A stretch of 64,000 nucleotides of DNA, from assembly GCF_030505615.1 (NCBI RefSeq), contig NZ_CP129992.1, forward strand, positions 1,736,001-1,800,000, in the 5' to 3' direction. The notes beneath the pieces are model-generated. The model ran no database searches and had not been told where the DNA came from. It saw only the letters and a list, made by a program, of their open reading frames with translations. This DNA is from Salinibaculum rarum (GTDB taxonomy: Archaea > Halobacteriota > Halobacteria > Halobacteriales > Haloarculaceae). The translations under genes were made by a program, and so were the position numbers. Shown here piece by piece: positions 1 through 9,504 of this stretch (positions within the stretch are counted from its first letter, which is position 1; every line of letters starts with the position of its first letter).

Positions 1-231
1 GGCTACGAGGAGGCAGACGACCTGCGAGAGGAACTGCGCGCACAGGTCGGCGAGGAACTGGGGAAACCGTTCCGACCGCGGGAAGTGCTGTTCGTCGACG
101 AGTTCCCGAAAACCCAATCCGGGAAAATCGTCCGGCGTATCATCCAGGGCGTCTACGAGGGCGAAGAACTGGGCGACCTCTCGAGTATCGAGAACCCCGA
201 CGCGATCGACGACATCGACGACGCGCGGTAA
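1..231 (+). CDS. acs: Acetyl-CoA synthetase, C-terminal end (partial)
   Basis: Only the last 76 codons are in the window; the frame is open from base 1 and ends in TAA. The fragment carries the PKTQSGKIVRR motif, the C-terminal A10 motif of acyl-adenylate-forming enzymes whose lysine is catalytic and, in acetyl-CoA synthetases, the usual acetylation site. The preceding GKPFRPREVLFVDEFP and the long tail also fit acetyl-CoA synthetase (acetate + ATP + CoA to acetyl-CoA, cytoplasm). A propionyl-CoA or related short-chain acyl-CoA synthetase cannot be excluded because the substrate-binding part lies outside the window. Confidence 0.8.
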   Translation, partial: GYEEADDLREELRAQVGEELGKPFRPREVLFVDEFPKTQSGKIVRRIIQGVYEGEELGDLSSIENPDAIDDIDDAR

Positions 232-359
232 GGCACTCGCTGCGGTCCCACCACCGTCGGTAACGGTCGACCGTATCTGACGCCGACTGCCTTTGGCCGC
301 TGATTCTCAGATATTGTTCCGGGAGTAACAGCCATAGCGGTTCATATCGAGAGGGACGT

Positions 360-1397
360 ATGGACAGTGAACGACGGTCAGAGTCCTCGTCGGCGACTCG
401 CTCGGAAGCGGAGGTTCCCCTCGACGTACTGCCGCTTCACTCGACCAATCTGCTTACTGTCCTCGACGAGGACGGCGTTATTCAGTACGAGAGTCCCTCT
501 GTCGAGCGTATCTACGGGTACGACCAGGACGACCTCGTCGGCGACTCTGTCGCCGAGTACTTTCACCCGGAGGACCGTGAAAGCGTCGTCGCCGCATTTC
601 AGGCTGTCGTGAACAGCCAGGAGGAGGCCATCGAGTCGGTCGAATATCGGCACCTGCGGGCCGACGGGACGTATCTCTGGGTCGAATCCATCGCGTCGGC
701 AAACCCCACGCCAGACGGGCAGTACGTCGTCAACACACGCGACATCTCCGAGCAAAAAGAGCGCGAACAGCACCTCCAGACCACGAACGAGCAACTCGAG
801 GAGTTTGCCAGTGTCGTCAGCCACGACCTTCGGAATCCGCTCAACGTCGCCCAGGCCCGGTTGGAACTGGCCCGGGCGGAGTCTGAGAGCCCCCATCTCG
901 ATGACGTGGCGACTGCCCACGACCGGATGGGCACACTCATCGAAGAGCTGCTGACACTGTCACGGGCTGGCAAGCAGGTGTCCAAGACAGAGCAGGTCGC
1001 CCTCGCGGACCTCGTCGAAACCTGCTGGCAGACGGTGTCGACGGCCGATGCGACCCTCGTGACCGACACCGACCAGCGTCTGCGGGCCGACCGGGGCCGG
1101 CTCCAGCAACTGCTCGAAAATCTCGTTCGGAACGCCGTCGAACACGGCGGGGCGGACGTGACCGTGACCGTTGGCGAGTGTGCATCGCGATTCTACGTCG
1201 AAGACGACGGGCCCGGCATCCCCGCAAGCGAACGGACGCACGTCTTCACTGCGGGTAACTCTGCCTGCGGCGGCACGGGCCTGGGGCTGAACATCGTCGA
1301 GAAGATAGTCGAGGCACACGACTGGCGAATCCGCGTGACCGACGGCACTCGGGGCGGGGCACGCTTCGAAATCACCGACGTCGGGCTCGCTCAGTGA
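360..1397 (+). CDS. PAS-domain sensor histidine kinase
   Basis: This 345-residue protein has an N-terminal PAS domain (about residues 25-135, with SVERIYGYDQDDLVG and the PAC-like end VVNTRDISEQKERE), a short coiled linker, and a HisKA/HATPase kinase core. The phospho-acceptor histidine is in SHDLRNPLN; the N box (LLENLVRNAVEHGG), G1 (DDGPGIP) and G2 (GTGLGLNIVEKIV) boxes are intact. No membrane segment is visible, so it is probably a cytoplasmic sensor. No response regulator gene is adjacent, which is usual for haloarchaeal kinases. The ATG at 360 is the first start after an upstream non-coding stretch of 128 bases. The ligand sensed by the PAS domain is unknown. Confidence 0.9.
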   Translation: MDSERRSESSSATRSEAEVPLDVLPLHSTNLLTVLDEDGVIQYESPSVERIYGYDQDDLVGDSVAEYFHPEDRESVVAAFQAVVNSQEEAIESVEYRHLRADGTYLWVESIASANPTPDGQYVVNTRDISEQKEREQHLQTTNEQLEEFASVVSHDLRNPLNVAQARLELARAESESPHLDDVATAHDRMGTLIEELLTLSRAGKQVSKTEQVALADLVETCWQTVSTADATLVTDTDQRLRADRGRLQQLLENLVRNAVEHGGADVTVTVGECASRFYVEDDGPGIPASERTHVFTAGNSACGGTGLGLNIVEKIVEAHDWRIRVTDGTRGGARFEITDVGLAQ

Positions 1398-1408
1398 CAG
1401 ACACTACC

Positions 1409-2698
1409 TCACTCGGACTGTAACTCCGTCCCGCAGGTCGGACAGTACGCGAAACTGGTGTCCGGGGCAAACGACTCTGCACAGGTCGGACAGCGGTATC
1501 CCGCCCCCGACGACGACTCGTCGGGACGCTCTGCTCCGCCGACGACAGCGGTCTCCTCGGCGTCGTCATCACCGGTCGTGTCTGCTGTCGAGTCAGCGTC
1601 GGGAACGCTGTCGACGTCCGGCACGTCATCGCCGAAGTTGCCGTCGTCCGGCGCGGTGAACACCTTCGTGTGGCTTACGTCGTCTGATTCGTCTGTCTTG
1701 TCTTCGCCTGTCTCGTCGGCGTTCGTGGTCGCCGCTGTCGACGTTTGTGACTGTGCTGTGGTCCCACTCGTCGGCGTGGACTGCTGGTCGGCGCCGGTGT
1801 CTGGCGACTCTCCGGAGGTGGTCGAATTGGTGTCTCCACCATCTACTCCGGTAATCGGGTGAGCAAACTCCGGGTATCGCTGTCCAGTTCGGAGTTGCGA
1901 CCGCGGCACGTCGGGTTTCCGGACGCGGCTGACCAGGCCGACCGCAGACTGAAGCAGGAGGTATCCCACGGCGAAGCCGACGGGGAGAATGGCTGCCGCC
2001 CCCAGGAGCGTCGAGACTGTGACCGGACCTGCTGTGGTCGTGCCAGTGACGACGTCCACGACGCCGCCGGTCCCGAGCAGGTCGCCGACGCCAGCCCCGG
2101 CAGCCTCGACGAACGTGCGGCGGCCGGCGACGATTCCCACGCCAGCCAACAGCGCCACGGCACACACAGTCAGCGAGACGAACAGCGACGATTTGACCAG
2201 CATCGGGACCGAGAAGCTAAACACCCGGTAGCTGTAGGCAATCGTTCTGAGCAACACGAGCAGTCCCACGGCCACGAGCGCGCCCGCGAGGGCAGCGGGC
2301 ACATCACCGACGGCGACGGCGGCACCCACGCCGACGGCAAAGAGTGCGAGCATCGGGACGACGAGTGTAACGGGATGCTCGACGCGGTAGTGGGTGTGGA
2401 CGTTGCCGCTGACGTTCGTGACGTAGCTGTCGACGAGATAGGTGACGACGGCTGCGGGGAGCAGGACCCAGATGACAGCTACGAGTGCGAACACGGCCGT
2501 CGTCGTCGACGACCAGTTTACCACGGAGAGGTCGGCGCCAGCGAACTCGGCCCCGTAGTTCAGCGCCGCGCCGGTCGCACCGACCCAGAGGGCGTAGCCG
2601 ACGAGGACAGCCACGACGCCGCTCCAGAGCCACCGCTCTCTGGTCCACAGCAACCGGACGGACCCGGCCAGTTCGCGGCGGAGTTGAGCGGTGTCCAT
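1409..2698 (-). CDS. Polytopic membrane protein with C-terminal zinc ribbon
   Basis: The 429-residue protein has about six hydrophobic segments in residues 25-255 and then a long, acidic, threonine-rich disordered region. It ends in a zinc ribbon, CPTCAESF...YCPTCG (two CxxC knuckles). It lies 5 bases downstream of the FHA/zinc-ribbon gene on the same strand, so the two are almost certainly co-transcribed. The paired zinc ribbons suggest that the proteins work together, but no enzymatic motif is visible and no function is assigned. The 3' end faces the histidine kinase gene with an 11-base gap. Confidence 0.8.
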   Translation of the reverse strand: MDTAQLRRELAGSVRLLWTRERWLWSGVVAVLVGYALWVGATGAALNYGAEFAGADLSVVNWSSTTTAVFALVAVIWVLLPAAVVTYLVDSYVTNVSGNVHTHYRVEHPVTLVVPMLALFAVGVGAAVAVGDVPAALAGALVAVGLLVLLRTIAYSYRVFSFSVPMLVKSSLFVSLTVCAVALLAGVGIVAGRRTFVEAAGAGVGDLLGTGGVVDVVTGTTTAGPVTVSTLLGAAAILPVGFAVGYLLLQSAVGLVSRVRKPDVPRSQLRTGQRYPEFAHPITGVDGGDTNSTTSGESPDTGADQQSTPTSGTTAQSQTSTAATTNADETGEDKTDESDDVSHTKVFTAPDDGNFGDDVPDVDSVPDADSTADTTGDDDAEETAVVGGAERPDESSSGAGYRCPTCAESFAPDTSFAYCPTCGTELQSE

Positions 2699-2703
2699 CG
2701 TGG

Positions 2704-3984
2704 TCAGGGTGCCTGCACGGCCAGTGTGACGACCCCGGAGAGGTCCACCTCGTCACCGGGGGCGACTGGCTCCCGGTCGTCCTGTTCCATGCGCGTGCCG
2801 TTGAGCCGCGTCGGATTCCGGCCGAGGTCGACGAGGTAGAACTGGCCGTCCTCGCGGACGAACTGGACGTGTTCGCGGTGGATGCGAACCGCCTCGTCCT
2901 CGTCGCCGCCCGACTCAGTGACGATACGCCGGAGTTCCCGGCCCACGGTGTCTCCATCTGAGACGGTAAGCTCCTCGCCACGCGTCGCCAGCACGAGCGA
3001 CTCGGGGGCGGCCTCGGCTGGTTCCTCGGCTGATTCGGCTGCCCCGGCCGATACTTCCTCGCTTTCGGCCGTCTCTGTCGTGTCGGCTGTTCCGGCTCGG
3101 TGAGCATCGAGGTCCTCGCCACAGGCGACACAGAAGCTATCCTCGGGGTCGACATCCGCGTCGCAACTGGGGCAGGTGGTCAGTTCCTCCGGCTCCCTGT
3201 GTGCGTTGAGGTCCTCACCGCAGGACGCACAGAAACTGTCTTCGGGACTCACGTCGGCGCCACACGACGGACATTCGGTCAGTTCTTCGTCGTCGTCCGC
3301 GCCGGGTTCGACGGCGGAGACGTCCTCACCACAGGACGGGCAGAAATTCGCCTCGGCCGCGAGCGTCTCGCCACAGCCCGGACACTCTATTTCGGCCGGC
3401 TCTTCGGTCGTTTCGCTGTCTTCGCTCTCATCTTCTCTCTCTTCGCCCTCACTCTCTACCTTTTCGTCAGCCGCGTCGCCGGACTCGGCCGGAGACTGCT
3501 CGGCTTCTTCAGTCACGTCTGCGCTGGCCTCGACGGCTTTTTCGACTGTTCCGTCGGTATCTGTCTCGTTGTCGACCGCCACGTCGGCGTCGGCCACTGC
3601 AGGCTCGTCGGCGGCGTCGGGCTCCTCAGACTCGTCTGCCACGCCGGTATCAGCGGGCTCGTCGGCCACGCCGGTCTCGGTGGCCTCGGTATCGTCTTCG
3701 CTTACTTTTGCATCGTCGGCTTCCGCCGTGGCGATGTCTGCACTCTCTTCGGAGTCGACGTTCTGGATTGCCGGGGTCGACTCGCTGTCGTCGTCGGTCG
3801 GGCCGTCGTCAGCGGTGTCCGGTTCCGTGTCGTCGGCCTCGATCTCTGCGTCTTCGTCCGGTGCGGGGTCCGCACCCTCGTAGCGCCACTCACCGCACTC
3901 GGAGTTTGTACACCATCCCCCCGCAGCGTTCGGGTCGAACTCCGTCTCGCAGACGGGACACTCGACCAGCGAACTCTCTGTCAT
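2704..3984 (-). CDS. Multiple zinc-ribbon and FHA-domain protein
   Basis: The N-terminus has a treble-clef or zinc-ribbon-like motif (CPVCETEF...CTNSECG). Residues of roughly 35-180 are very acidic, low-complexity sequence. Three further double-CxxC ribbons follow (starting CPGCGETL, CPSCGADV and CPSCDADV). The C-terminal 100 residues form an FHA fold, recognisable from the GRELRRIV, HREHVQF and NPTRLNGT strands. FHA domains bind phosphothreonine peptides, so the protein is probably an adaptor in a Ser/Thr kinase pathway; this is inferred from the family. It is the first gene of a two-gene operon with the membrane protein at 1409-2698. The start ATG at 3984 precedes the first ribbon directly. 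Confidence 0.85.
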   Translation of the reverse strand: MTESSLVECPVCETEFDPNAAGGWCTNSECGEWRYEGADPAPDEDAEIEADDTEPDTADDGPTDDDSESTPAIQNVDSEESADIATAEADDAKVSEDDTEATETGVADEPADTGVADESEEPDAADEPAVADADVAVDNETDTDGTVEKAVEASADVTEEAEQSPAESGDAADEKVESEGEEREDESEDSETTEEPAEIECPGCGETLAAEANFCPSCGEDVSAVEPGADDDEELTECPSCGADVSPEDSFCASCGEDLNAHREPEELTTCPSCDADVDPEDSFCVACGEDLDAHRAGTADTTETAESEEVSAGAAESAEEPAEAAPESLVLATRGEELTVSDGDTVGRELRRIVTESGGDEDEAVRIHREHVQFVREDGQFYLVDLGRNPTRLNGTRMEQDDREPVAPGDEVDLSGVVTLAVQAP

Positions 3985-4068
3985 ACTCGGGAGAGTCGTA
4001 ACCGATATTGAAAACTGTTACCCACACTTCAACAGTCACTTACCCGCCACACCGAAGGTCCGTCCGCG

Positions 4069-5331
4069 TCAGGCAGTCGTTGCGGACAGCTCCTCGGCGA
4101 GCTGGCGCGCTTCGCGGACGCGGCTGGGAATGCCCATCCGCGCGGTGTAGTTCGTCGCCAGGTGGACGCCCTCGGGCGTCTGGACGTCCTCGAGTCCCCA
4201 CCACGTCTGGTCGTAGGCCGGGAACCATCGGTCGCGGCGCACGACGTCGACCACTGTTGCGTTTTGCCCCGTCGCCCGCTCGAACTCCGTGGTGGCAATC
4301 TCGCCGAGTCGCTCGTCGGACTCTGCCAGTATCTCGGGGTCGTGCATCCCGCCGAGAAAGGCCGTACAGAGCTCGTCGCGGTCGAACATCGCCCCGTTGA
4401 ACGAGACGCCGAGCGTCCGCAGGTCTTCGTCGTAGGCGACCTGATAGCCCAGCCCCTCCGGCAGTCCGTCTGTCTCCAGATACACCAGCACCAGCGGGTT
4501 GTACGTCAACCCCTCGAGTGCATCGGTGCCGTCGGCGACGTTGTCGAGTAGCTCTGCCGCGGCGTTTGCGGGGGTCGTAACGACAACGTCGTCGACCGCG
4601 TACTCGTCGGTCGTAGTGTCGAGGGTGTAGCCGTCCGGCGTCGACTCGACGGTCTCGACTGGCTCGGCGAGGTGGACACTGTCGGCGTAGGTGTCCGCGA
4701 GCGCTTCGGGCAGTGTCTGGAGCCCGTCGGGAAAGGACGCCGCAGGCGATTTCTCGCCGCTTCCGACGCGCTGGCGGAACGCCGAGAGGAGACTCCCCGC
4801 TTCCTGCTCTCTGCGCATCAGCCCTTCCAGCGCGAACTTCGCGGGCATCTCCGAGGGGTCGGATGCGTACAGCCCGCCGTACAGCGGGCCGACGAACCGC
4901 TCGTAGGCCGCCTGTCCGAACTTCCGGGAAAATACCTCCGCGACCGTCTCCTGGGGCTGTGCGGCCTGTGTCAGTGGCTCGGCGAGAAAGCGGAGCTTCT
5001 CGGGCCAGGACAGCAGGTCCGTCCGCAGGAAGGGTCTCACGTCCGTCGGCGCTTCGCGGAGTCGGCCCCGCGAGTAGACGAACAGCGACCCTTCCGACGC
5101 GGTGACGATATCGCTCTCGACGCCAGCGGCGGCCGCCAGTTCGCGGATGCCGGGCGTGGCGCGCATCCGCTGGGGGCCGAGTTCGACGACGTGGCCGTCG
5201 CGCCGCTGTGACTGGATGACACCGCCGGCCGCGTCCCGAGCGTCGAACGTGACGACGTTTACGTCGCGCTCCCGGAGGTAGTGTGTCAGTGCCAGCCCGG
5301 TGATGCCGGCACCGACGACGCCGACCGTCAT
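4069..5331 (-). CDS. hemG: HemG/HemY-type protoporphyrinogen (or coproporphyrinogen) oxidase
   Basis: The protein starts with an FAD-binding Rossmann motif, VGVVGAGITGLALTHYL, at residues 3-19. It continues with the amine-oxidase/HemY signature (ELGPQRMRA, VVVTTPANAAAELL) and ends with a second flavin contact (GVHLATNYTARMG...SRVREARQLAEEL). At about 420 residues it has the usual HemY length. It oxidises the porphyrinogen macrocycle with FAD. Which substrate (protoporphyrinogen IX or coproporphyrinogen III) cannot be told from sequence. I chose the ATG at 5331, which overlaps the hemH stop (TGATG); a longer in-frame start adds 23 residues that fall before the Rossmann motif. Co-transcribed with hemH. 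Confidence 0.88.
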   Translation of the reverse strand: MTVGVVGAGITGLALTHYLRERDVNVVTFDARDAAGGVIQSQRRDGHVVELGPQRMRATPGIRELAAAAGVESDIVTASEGSLFVYSRGRLREAPTDVRPFLRTDLLSWPEKLRFLAEPLTQAAQPQETVAEVFSRKFGQAAYERFVGPLYGGLYASDPSEMPAKFALEGLMRREQEAGSLLSAFRQRVGSGEKSPAASFPDGLQTLPEALADTYADSVHLAEPVETVESTPDGYTLDTTTDEYAVDDVVVTTPANAAAELLDNVADGTDALEGLTYNPLVLVYLETDGLPEGLGYQVAYDEDLRTLGVSFNGAMFDRDELCTAFLGGMHDPEILAESDERLGEIATTEFERATGQNATVVDVVRRDRWFPAYDQTWWGLEDVQTPEGVHLATNYTARMGIPSRVREARQLAEELSATTA

Positions 5332-6422
5332 CAGTCGTCCGTCTGTGCCGCGTTGCCCTCGCTCTCGGTGTGGGTTGTCTCCTGGGGTGCGTTCAGACAC
5401 ATCGTCCCAGGTTCGTCACGGCACTGACACTGCCGGTACTGGTAGTACTCGGGGTCGAAATCCGCGAGGAACGGCTCGACGAGGTCGGCAAACACCTCGG
5501 GAATCCGGTCGTCGTCGTGGGGAATCGGCACGCGGTGGAAGTCCAGGCCGGCGCCCTCGGCTTCCTCTCTGAGTTCGTCGTCCAGTTCGGAGAGGGTCTC
5601 GCTTTGTTCGTGGAGGAAACTCACCGGTTCGACGACGACGCGCTCGGCGTCGAGTCCGGTGACGAGGTCTTCGACCTCCGGTTCGGTCCAGGGGATGTCG
5701 CGGTTCTCGTGGTTCTGGTAGCCGATGTGGTAGTCGGAGACGCCGAGCAGTGAAGCGACGACCGAGCAGTACTCCTCGACGTAGATGTCGTAGCGACTGC
5801 CCTCTTCCAGGTAGTGCTGTGGCGTGCCGTGGGCGGAGAAGACGAGCGCAGTTTCTTCGTCGTCGAGGTTGACCCCCGAGTCGTCGGCGAAGTCGCCGAT
5901 GTTCTCCGCGCGGACGCGGTTGTACTTGGGGTGTTTGTGCCAGCCGGTAATCGCCTGGAAGGGCGCGTCCCAGCCGAGTTCCTCGATTTCGTCTTCGAGT
6001 TCGTCCAGCGCGATGACGTTCGTCGAGGGCCCACACAGCGGGTAGATGGGGAGGCCGATGACCCGGTCGACGTCGTCCTCGTGGGCGGCTTCGGCGGCGT
6101 CGCCGATGAACGGCTCGGTGTACTGCATCCCGAGGTAGGTGTTCACGTCGAACCCGCGGTCCCGGAGGGCGTCTTCGAGCGTGTCGACCTGTCCCTGGGC
6201 CTGCTCTTTGAGCGGCGACCCGCCGATTTCTTCGTATTCCTCGATGAGGCCGGGCGCGCGACGCTCTGCCAGCTTGCGGGAGCGCTTTTGCGCGGCCTCT
6301 CTGGAGTCGTACTCCTCCAGGTCCGCGTTGGCCATGAAGATACGCTCGAGATAGTCGACGACTACCTCGCGGTCCGGTTCGGACGGCTCACCGAAGTTCA
6401 GCAGAACAACGCCGGTTGTCAT
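5331..6422 (-). CDS. hemH: Ferrochelatase
   Basis: This 363-residue protein matches the ferrochelatase fold: MTTGVVLLNFGEPS at the start, LPIYPLCGPST, FSAHGTPQHYLEEG and the EPVSFLHEQSETLSELD block near the metal-insertion site. It inserts ferrous iron into a porphyrin at the end of haem synthesis. The C-terminus has a cysteine cluster (CQC then a third Cys seven residues later), which resembles the [2Fe-2S] ligands of some ferrochelatases. The start was set at 6422, where the conserved N-terminus begins; the open frame extends 84 codons further upstream without family similarity. The gene is followed by hemG with a 1-base overlap and is divergent from trkH. Confidence 0.92.
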   Translation of the reverse strand: MTTGVVLLNFGEPSEPDREVVVDYLERIFMANADLEEYDSREAAQKRSRKLAERRAPGLIEEYEEIGGSPLKEQAQGQVDTLEDALRDRGFDVNTYLGMQYTEPFIGDAAEAAHEDDVDRVIGLPIYPLCGPSTNVIALDELEDEIEELGWDAPFQAITGWHKHPKYNRVRAENIGDFADDSGVNLDDEETALVFSAHGTPQHYLEEGSRYDIYVEEYCSVVASLLGVSDYHIGYQNHENRDIPWTEPEVEDLVTGLDAERVVVEPVSFLHEQSETLSELDDELREEAEGAGLDFHRVPIPHDDDRIPEVFADLVEPFLADFDPEYYQYRQCQCRDEPGTMCLNAPQETTHTESEGNAAQTDD

Positions 6423-6615
6423 GTACGGGTATTCGACCGAATCAGGGTATACCTGTCGCTTCCAGCGAACTGGGGCCACAGCCGGGCCCACACGCGTCCG
6501 GGAGTTCGACAGATTCTTACACCAGCCCAGACAGCCAGGATACAGACGTGTTCGTACCGGCTCTTTCCGACCGACTCCCGTCGACGGTTCCCCGACCGCG
6601 CGGTGGTGAGCGGCC

Positions 6616-8154
6616 GTGAAACACCTGTACGTCGACTGGCGTACGAGCATTGCACTCACCGGCACGGTCATCAAGTGGCTGGCAGTCGCGATGCTCGTGC
6701 CGCTGTTGACGAGCCTGCTCTACGGGGAGGGCACTGTCGTCTTCCTCGCATCGATGGGGATTTCGGTCGCTGTCGGGTTCTCGCTGGAACAACTCTCCGA
6801 CGACGTCGATCTCGGGCCGCGTGAATCGCTCTTGCTCGTTGCCCTCGCCTGGTTTGCCGTCTCTATCGTCGGTGCTGTCCCGTACGTCATCGCTGGCTAC
6901 GGTACCGCGTCGACGCTCGCCCACCCGATCAACGCCCTCTTCGAGTCGATGTCCGGCTTTACGACGACTGGGGCGACAGTGATGGGCAGTATCTCGACCG
7001 AGCAACACTCCCACGCGTTGCTCATCTGGCGACAGCTCACACAGTGGCTCGGCGGGATGGGTATTATCGTTCTGATGGTCGCCATCCTGCCACAGATTGC
7101 CGTCAACGGCGCTCAGCTGATGGACTCGGAGGCGCCAGGCCCGAGCCTACAGAAGTTGACGCCGCGCATCGCCGAAACCGCACGCGTCCTGTGGGGTGTC
7201 TATCTGGGCTTTACCGTTCTGATGGCCGTGCTGTTGATGGTGTTGCATCTCGCCGGCGTTGCGCCGAACATGGACCTGTTCAACGCCATCTCGCATGCGT
7301 TCACGACGCTCCCGACAGGCGGGTTCTCGCCACAGGCGGACAGCATCGGTGCGTTCTCACCGGCCGTCCAGTGGCTCGTTATTCCCTTCATGATTGTCGC
7401 GGGGACGAACTTCGCGCTGTTCTGGTTTCTGCTCAACGGCGACACCGAGCGGTTTCTCGGTGACACGGAGCTCCGGACCTACATCGGGGCGATTCTCGCC
7501 ACGACCGGCGTCCTCGCTGTCGTTCTCTATCTGGGTGCGGCACCGACGCTCCGTCTCGGCGGCACGACCCAGGGCGTCACGGAGAATGCACTCCGGCAGG
7601 CGGCCTTCCAGATTGCGTCGCTGTTGAACTCGACCGGATTCGCGACCAGCGACTTCGCCCAGTGGGACACACACGCACAGATTGTGCTCGTGTTTGCGAT
7701 GTTCATCGGCGGCTCGGCTGGCTCGACCGGTGGCGGAATCAAGGTCATCCGCTGGGTCGTCGTGATGAAAGCCGCAAAGCGAGAACTTGTCACCGCCTCT
7801 CATCCCGACGAAGTCCAGACGATTCGGCTCGGGAACCAGGTCATCGACGAAGGCGCCGTGCGTGGCGTCCTCGGGTTTACCATCCTCTATCTCGTCCTCT
7901 TTGGCGTCGGGTCGGTCCTCATCTCGCTCGATGCGGCGCGAATCGGCCTCTCGATGACGGCGCTCGAAGCGCTCAGTGCCTGTCTGGCGACGCTCGGAAA
8001 CATCGGGCCGGGCTTTGGCTTCCTCGGGCCCTTCGGAAGCTATCTCCAGTTCCCCTGGACGTCGAAACTGCTGATGATCGTTCTGATGTGGATTGGGCGC
8101 CTGGAGATAATCCCGGTTCTCGTGCTGTTTACCGGTGCGTTCTGGCGACGATAA
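6616..8154 (+). CDS. trkH: Trk potassium transporter, membrane subunit TrkH
   Basis: The 512-residue protein has about ten hydrophobic segments arranged as repeated membrane-pore-membrane units. Four selectivity-filter-like loops are visible: FTTTGATVMG, FTTLPTGGFS, LNSTGFATSD and GGSAGSTGGGIK. TrkH is the potassium-conducting subunit that works with the cytoplasmic RCK protein TrkA, whose gene lies convergently 18 bases downstream. Translation appears to start at GTG (6616); the first codons fit the TrkH N-terminus, VDWRTSIALTGTVIKWLA. The last residues (TGAFWRR) are the normal family end. High potassium uptake is the main osmotic strategy of haloarchaea. Confidence 0.95.
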   Translation: MKHLYVDWRTSIALTGTVIKWLAVAMLVPLLTSLLYGEGTVVFLASMGISVAVGFSLEQLSDDVDLGPRESLLLVALAWFAVSIVGAVPYVIAGYGTASTLAHPINALFESMSGFTTTGATVMGSISTEQHSHALLIWRQLTQWLGGMGIIVLMVAILPQIAVNGAQLMDSEAPGPSLQKLTPRIAETARVLWGVYLGFTVLMAVLLMVLHLAGVAPNMDLFNAISHAFTTLPTGGFSPQADSIGAFSPAVQWLVIPFMIVAGTNFALFWFLLNGDTERFLGDTELRTYIGAILATTGVLAVVLYLGAAPTLRLGGTTQGVTENALRQAAFQIASLLNSTGFATSDFAQWDTHAQIVLVFAMFIGGSAGSTGGGIKVIRWVVVMKAAKRELVTASHPDEVQTIRLGNQVIDEGAVRGVLGFTILYLVLFGVGSVLISLDAARIGLSMTALEALSACLATLGNIGPGFGFLGPFGSYLQFPWTSKLLMIVLMWIGRLEIIPVLVLFTGAFWRR

Positions 8155-8172
8155 AACGAGCGACTCGTCGTC

Positions 8173-9504
8173 TCAGAGTTTCGCCGTCGCTTCTTCGAGG
8201 ATGACTGTCTCTGCGAACACGACGACGTTGTCTCCCTCTTCGATGACGGTGTCTCCGCGGGGGATGACGAAGTCACCGTTGCGCGTAATTGCACCGATAA
8301 CGAGTCCCTCCGGCAGGTCCTGTATCGACTCCTGAATCGGTCGGTCGGCGAGTACGCTATCGTGGTCAACCTCGATTTCGATGACTTCTGCCCGGTCGTT
8401 CTCGATGAGCGCGACGTTCTCGGCGCGGCGTTCGCGCGTAAACCGCGTAATCTCCTCGGCGGTCGCTTCCCGGGGACTGACGGCCACGTCGACGCCGACG
8501 GCCTCGAACAGTTCCGAGTACTCCGTCTCGTCGACGATAGCCACTGCCCGGTCGACGCCCAGGCGCTTCGTGAGCAGGGAGACGAGCAGGTTCCGCTCGT
8601 TGCGCTTGAGCGCGGCCACGACCGTATCGACCTCTTCGATGTGTTCTCGCTCCAGGAACTCCCTGTCTGTCCCGTCGTGTTCCAGGATTCTCGAGTTTGG
8701 CAGTTCCTCCGCGAGTTCGCGAGCACGGTCGTGGTCGTGTTCGACGAGACGGGGGGTCAGTCCCTGTTCTTCGAGAAGACGGGCAATCTGGCAGGCCACT
8801 TCCGTCCCGCCGACGATGAGGATGTCGTCGACGTCGCCGGTGTGCTGTGAGACCTCTGCCGAGAGTTCGTGGACGCTCTCTTCGGAGCCGATGACGACGA
8901 CCTCGTCGCCCGCTTCGATACCCGTCTGTCCGGTCGGGATGATGACGTCGCCGTTGCGGAAGATAGCGGCAAACGTCAGTGACTCGAAGCGGTCGGCTTC
9001 CTGGACCGTCTGGCCGGCGACGGGGCTTGCCTCCGGGATTTCGAACTCGGCCATCTGGACGCGCCCGCCGGCGAACGTATCGACGTCGTGTGCTGCCGGC
9101 AGACCGATGACGCGGACGATACTCTTTGCGGTGAGCATCGTCGTTCCGACCATGAAGTCGACACCGAGCGCGCCCTCGGCACCCTGCCACGTCTCGAGGT
9201 AGTTCGTCCCCTTGATTCGGGCGATCGTAAAGGGGTCCGCAACTGTCTTTGCGGTGCCACAGGTAATGATGTTCGTCTCGTCGTCGTCGGTACTGGCGAT
9301 GAGTATGTCTGCCTTTTCGATACCGGCTTCTCTGAGTGTCGGCAGCGAAGCGCCGTCGCCCTCGATTGCCAGCGCGTCGACGTTGTAGTTCAGCGCCTCG
9401 ACCTTCTCGGGGTCGACGTCCACGACGACGACATCGTGGGAATCGGCGAGACTCTTGGCAATCGAAGAGCCGACTTCGCCGGCACCGACGATGACTATGT
9501 GCAC
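8173..9504 (-). CDS. trkA: Trk potassium transporter regulatory subunit TrkA
   Basis: The protein has 443 residues, the full TrkA length: two RCK_N Rossmann domains, each followed by an RCK_C domain. The first nucleotide-binding motif is IVGAGEVGSSIAKSL near the N-terminus, with the acidic end of strand two in VVVDVDPEKVE; the second is ILIVGGTEVACQIARLL. RCK_C domains read IPEASPVAGQTV... and ...VLADRPIQESIQDLPEG. I chose the GTG at 9504, which starts MHIVIVGAGEVG; a longer frame adds 30 residues of non-family sequence. TrkA binds NAD(H)/ATP and gates TrkH, which is encoded by the convergent neighbour. Confidence 0.95.
   Translation of the reverse strand: MHIVIVGAGEVGSSIAKSLADSHDVVVVDVDPEKVEALNYNVDALAIEGDGASLPTLREAGIEKADILIASTDDDETNIITCGTAKTVADPFTIARIKGTNYLETWQGAEGALGVDFMVGTTMLTAKSIVRVIGLPAAHDVDTFAGGRVQMAEFEIPEASPVAGQTVQEADRFESLTFAAIFRNGDVIIPTGQTGIEAGDEVVVIGSEESVHELSAEVSQHTGDVDDILIVGGTEVACQIARLLEEQGLTPRLVEHDHDRARELAEELPNSRILEHDGTDREFLEREHIEEVDTVVAALKRNERNLLVSLLTKRLGVDRAVAIVDETEYSELFEAVGVDVAVSPREATAEEITRFTRERRAENVALIENDRAEVIEIEVDHDSVLADRPIQESIQDLPEGLVIGAITRNGDFVIPRGDTVIEEGDNVVVFAETVILEEATAKL

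Noticed and set aside
1859..2839. Plus-strand open frame opposite the zinc-ribbon membrane protein
   Set aside because: Composition is a His/Asp/Arg-rich shadow; the minus-strand frame has membrane helices and a zinc ribbon.
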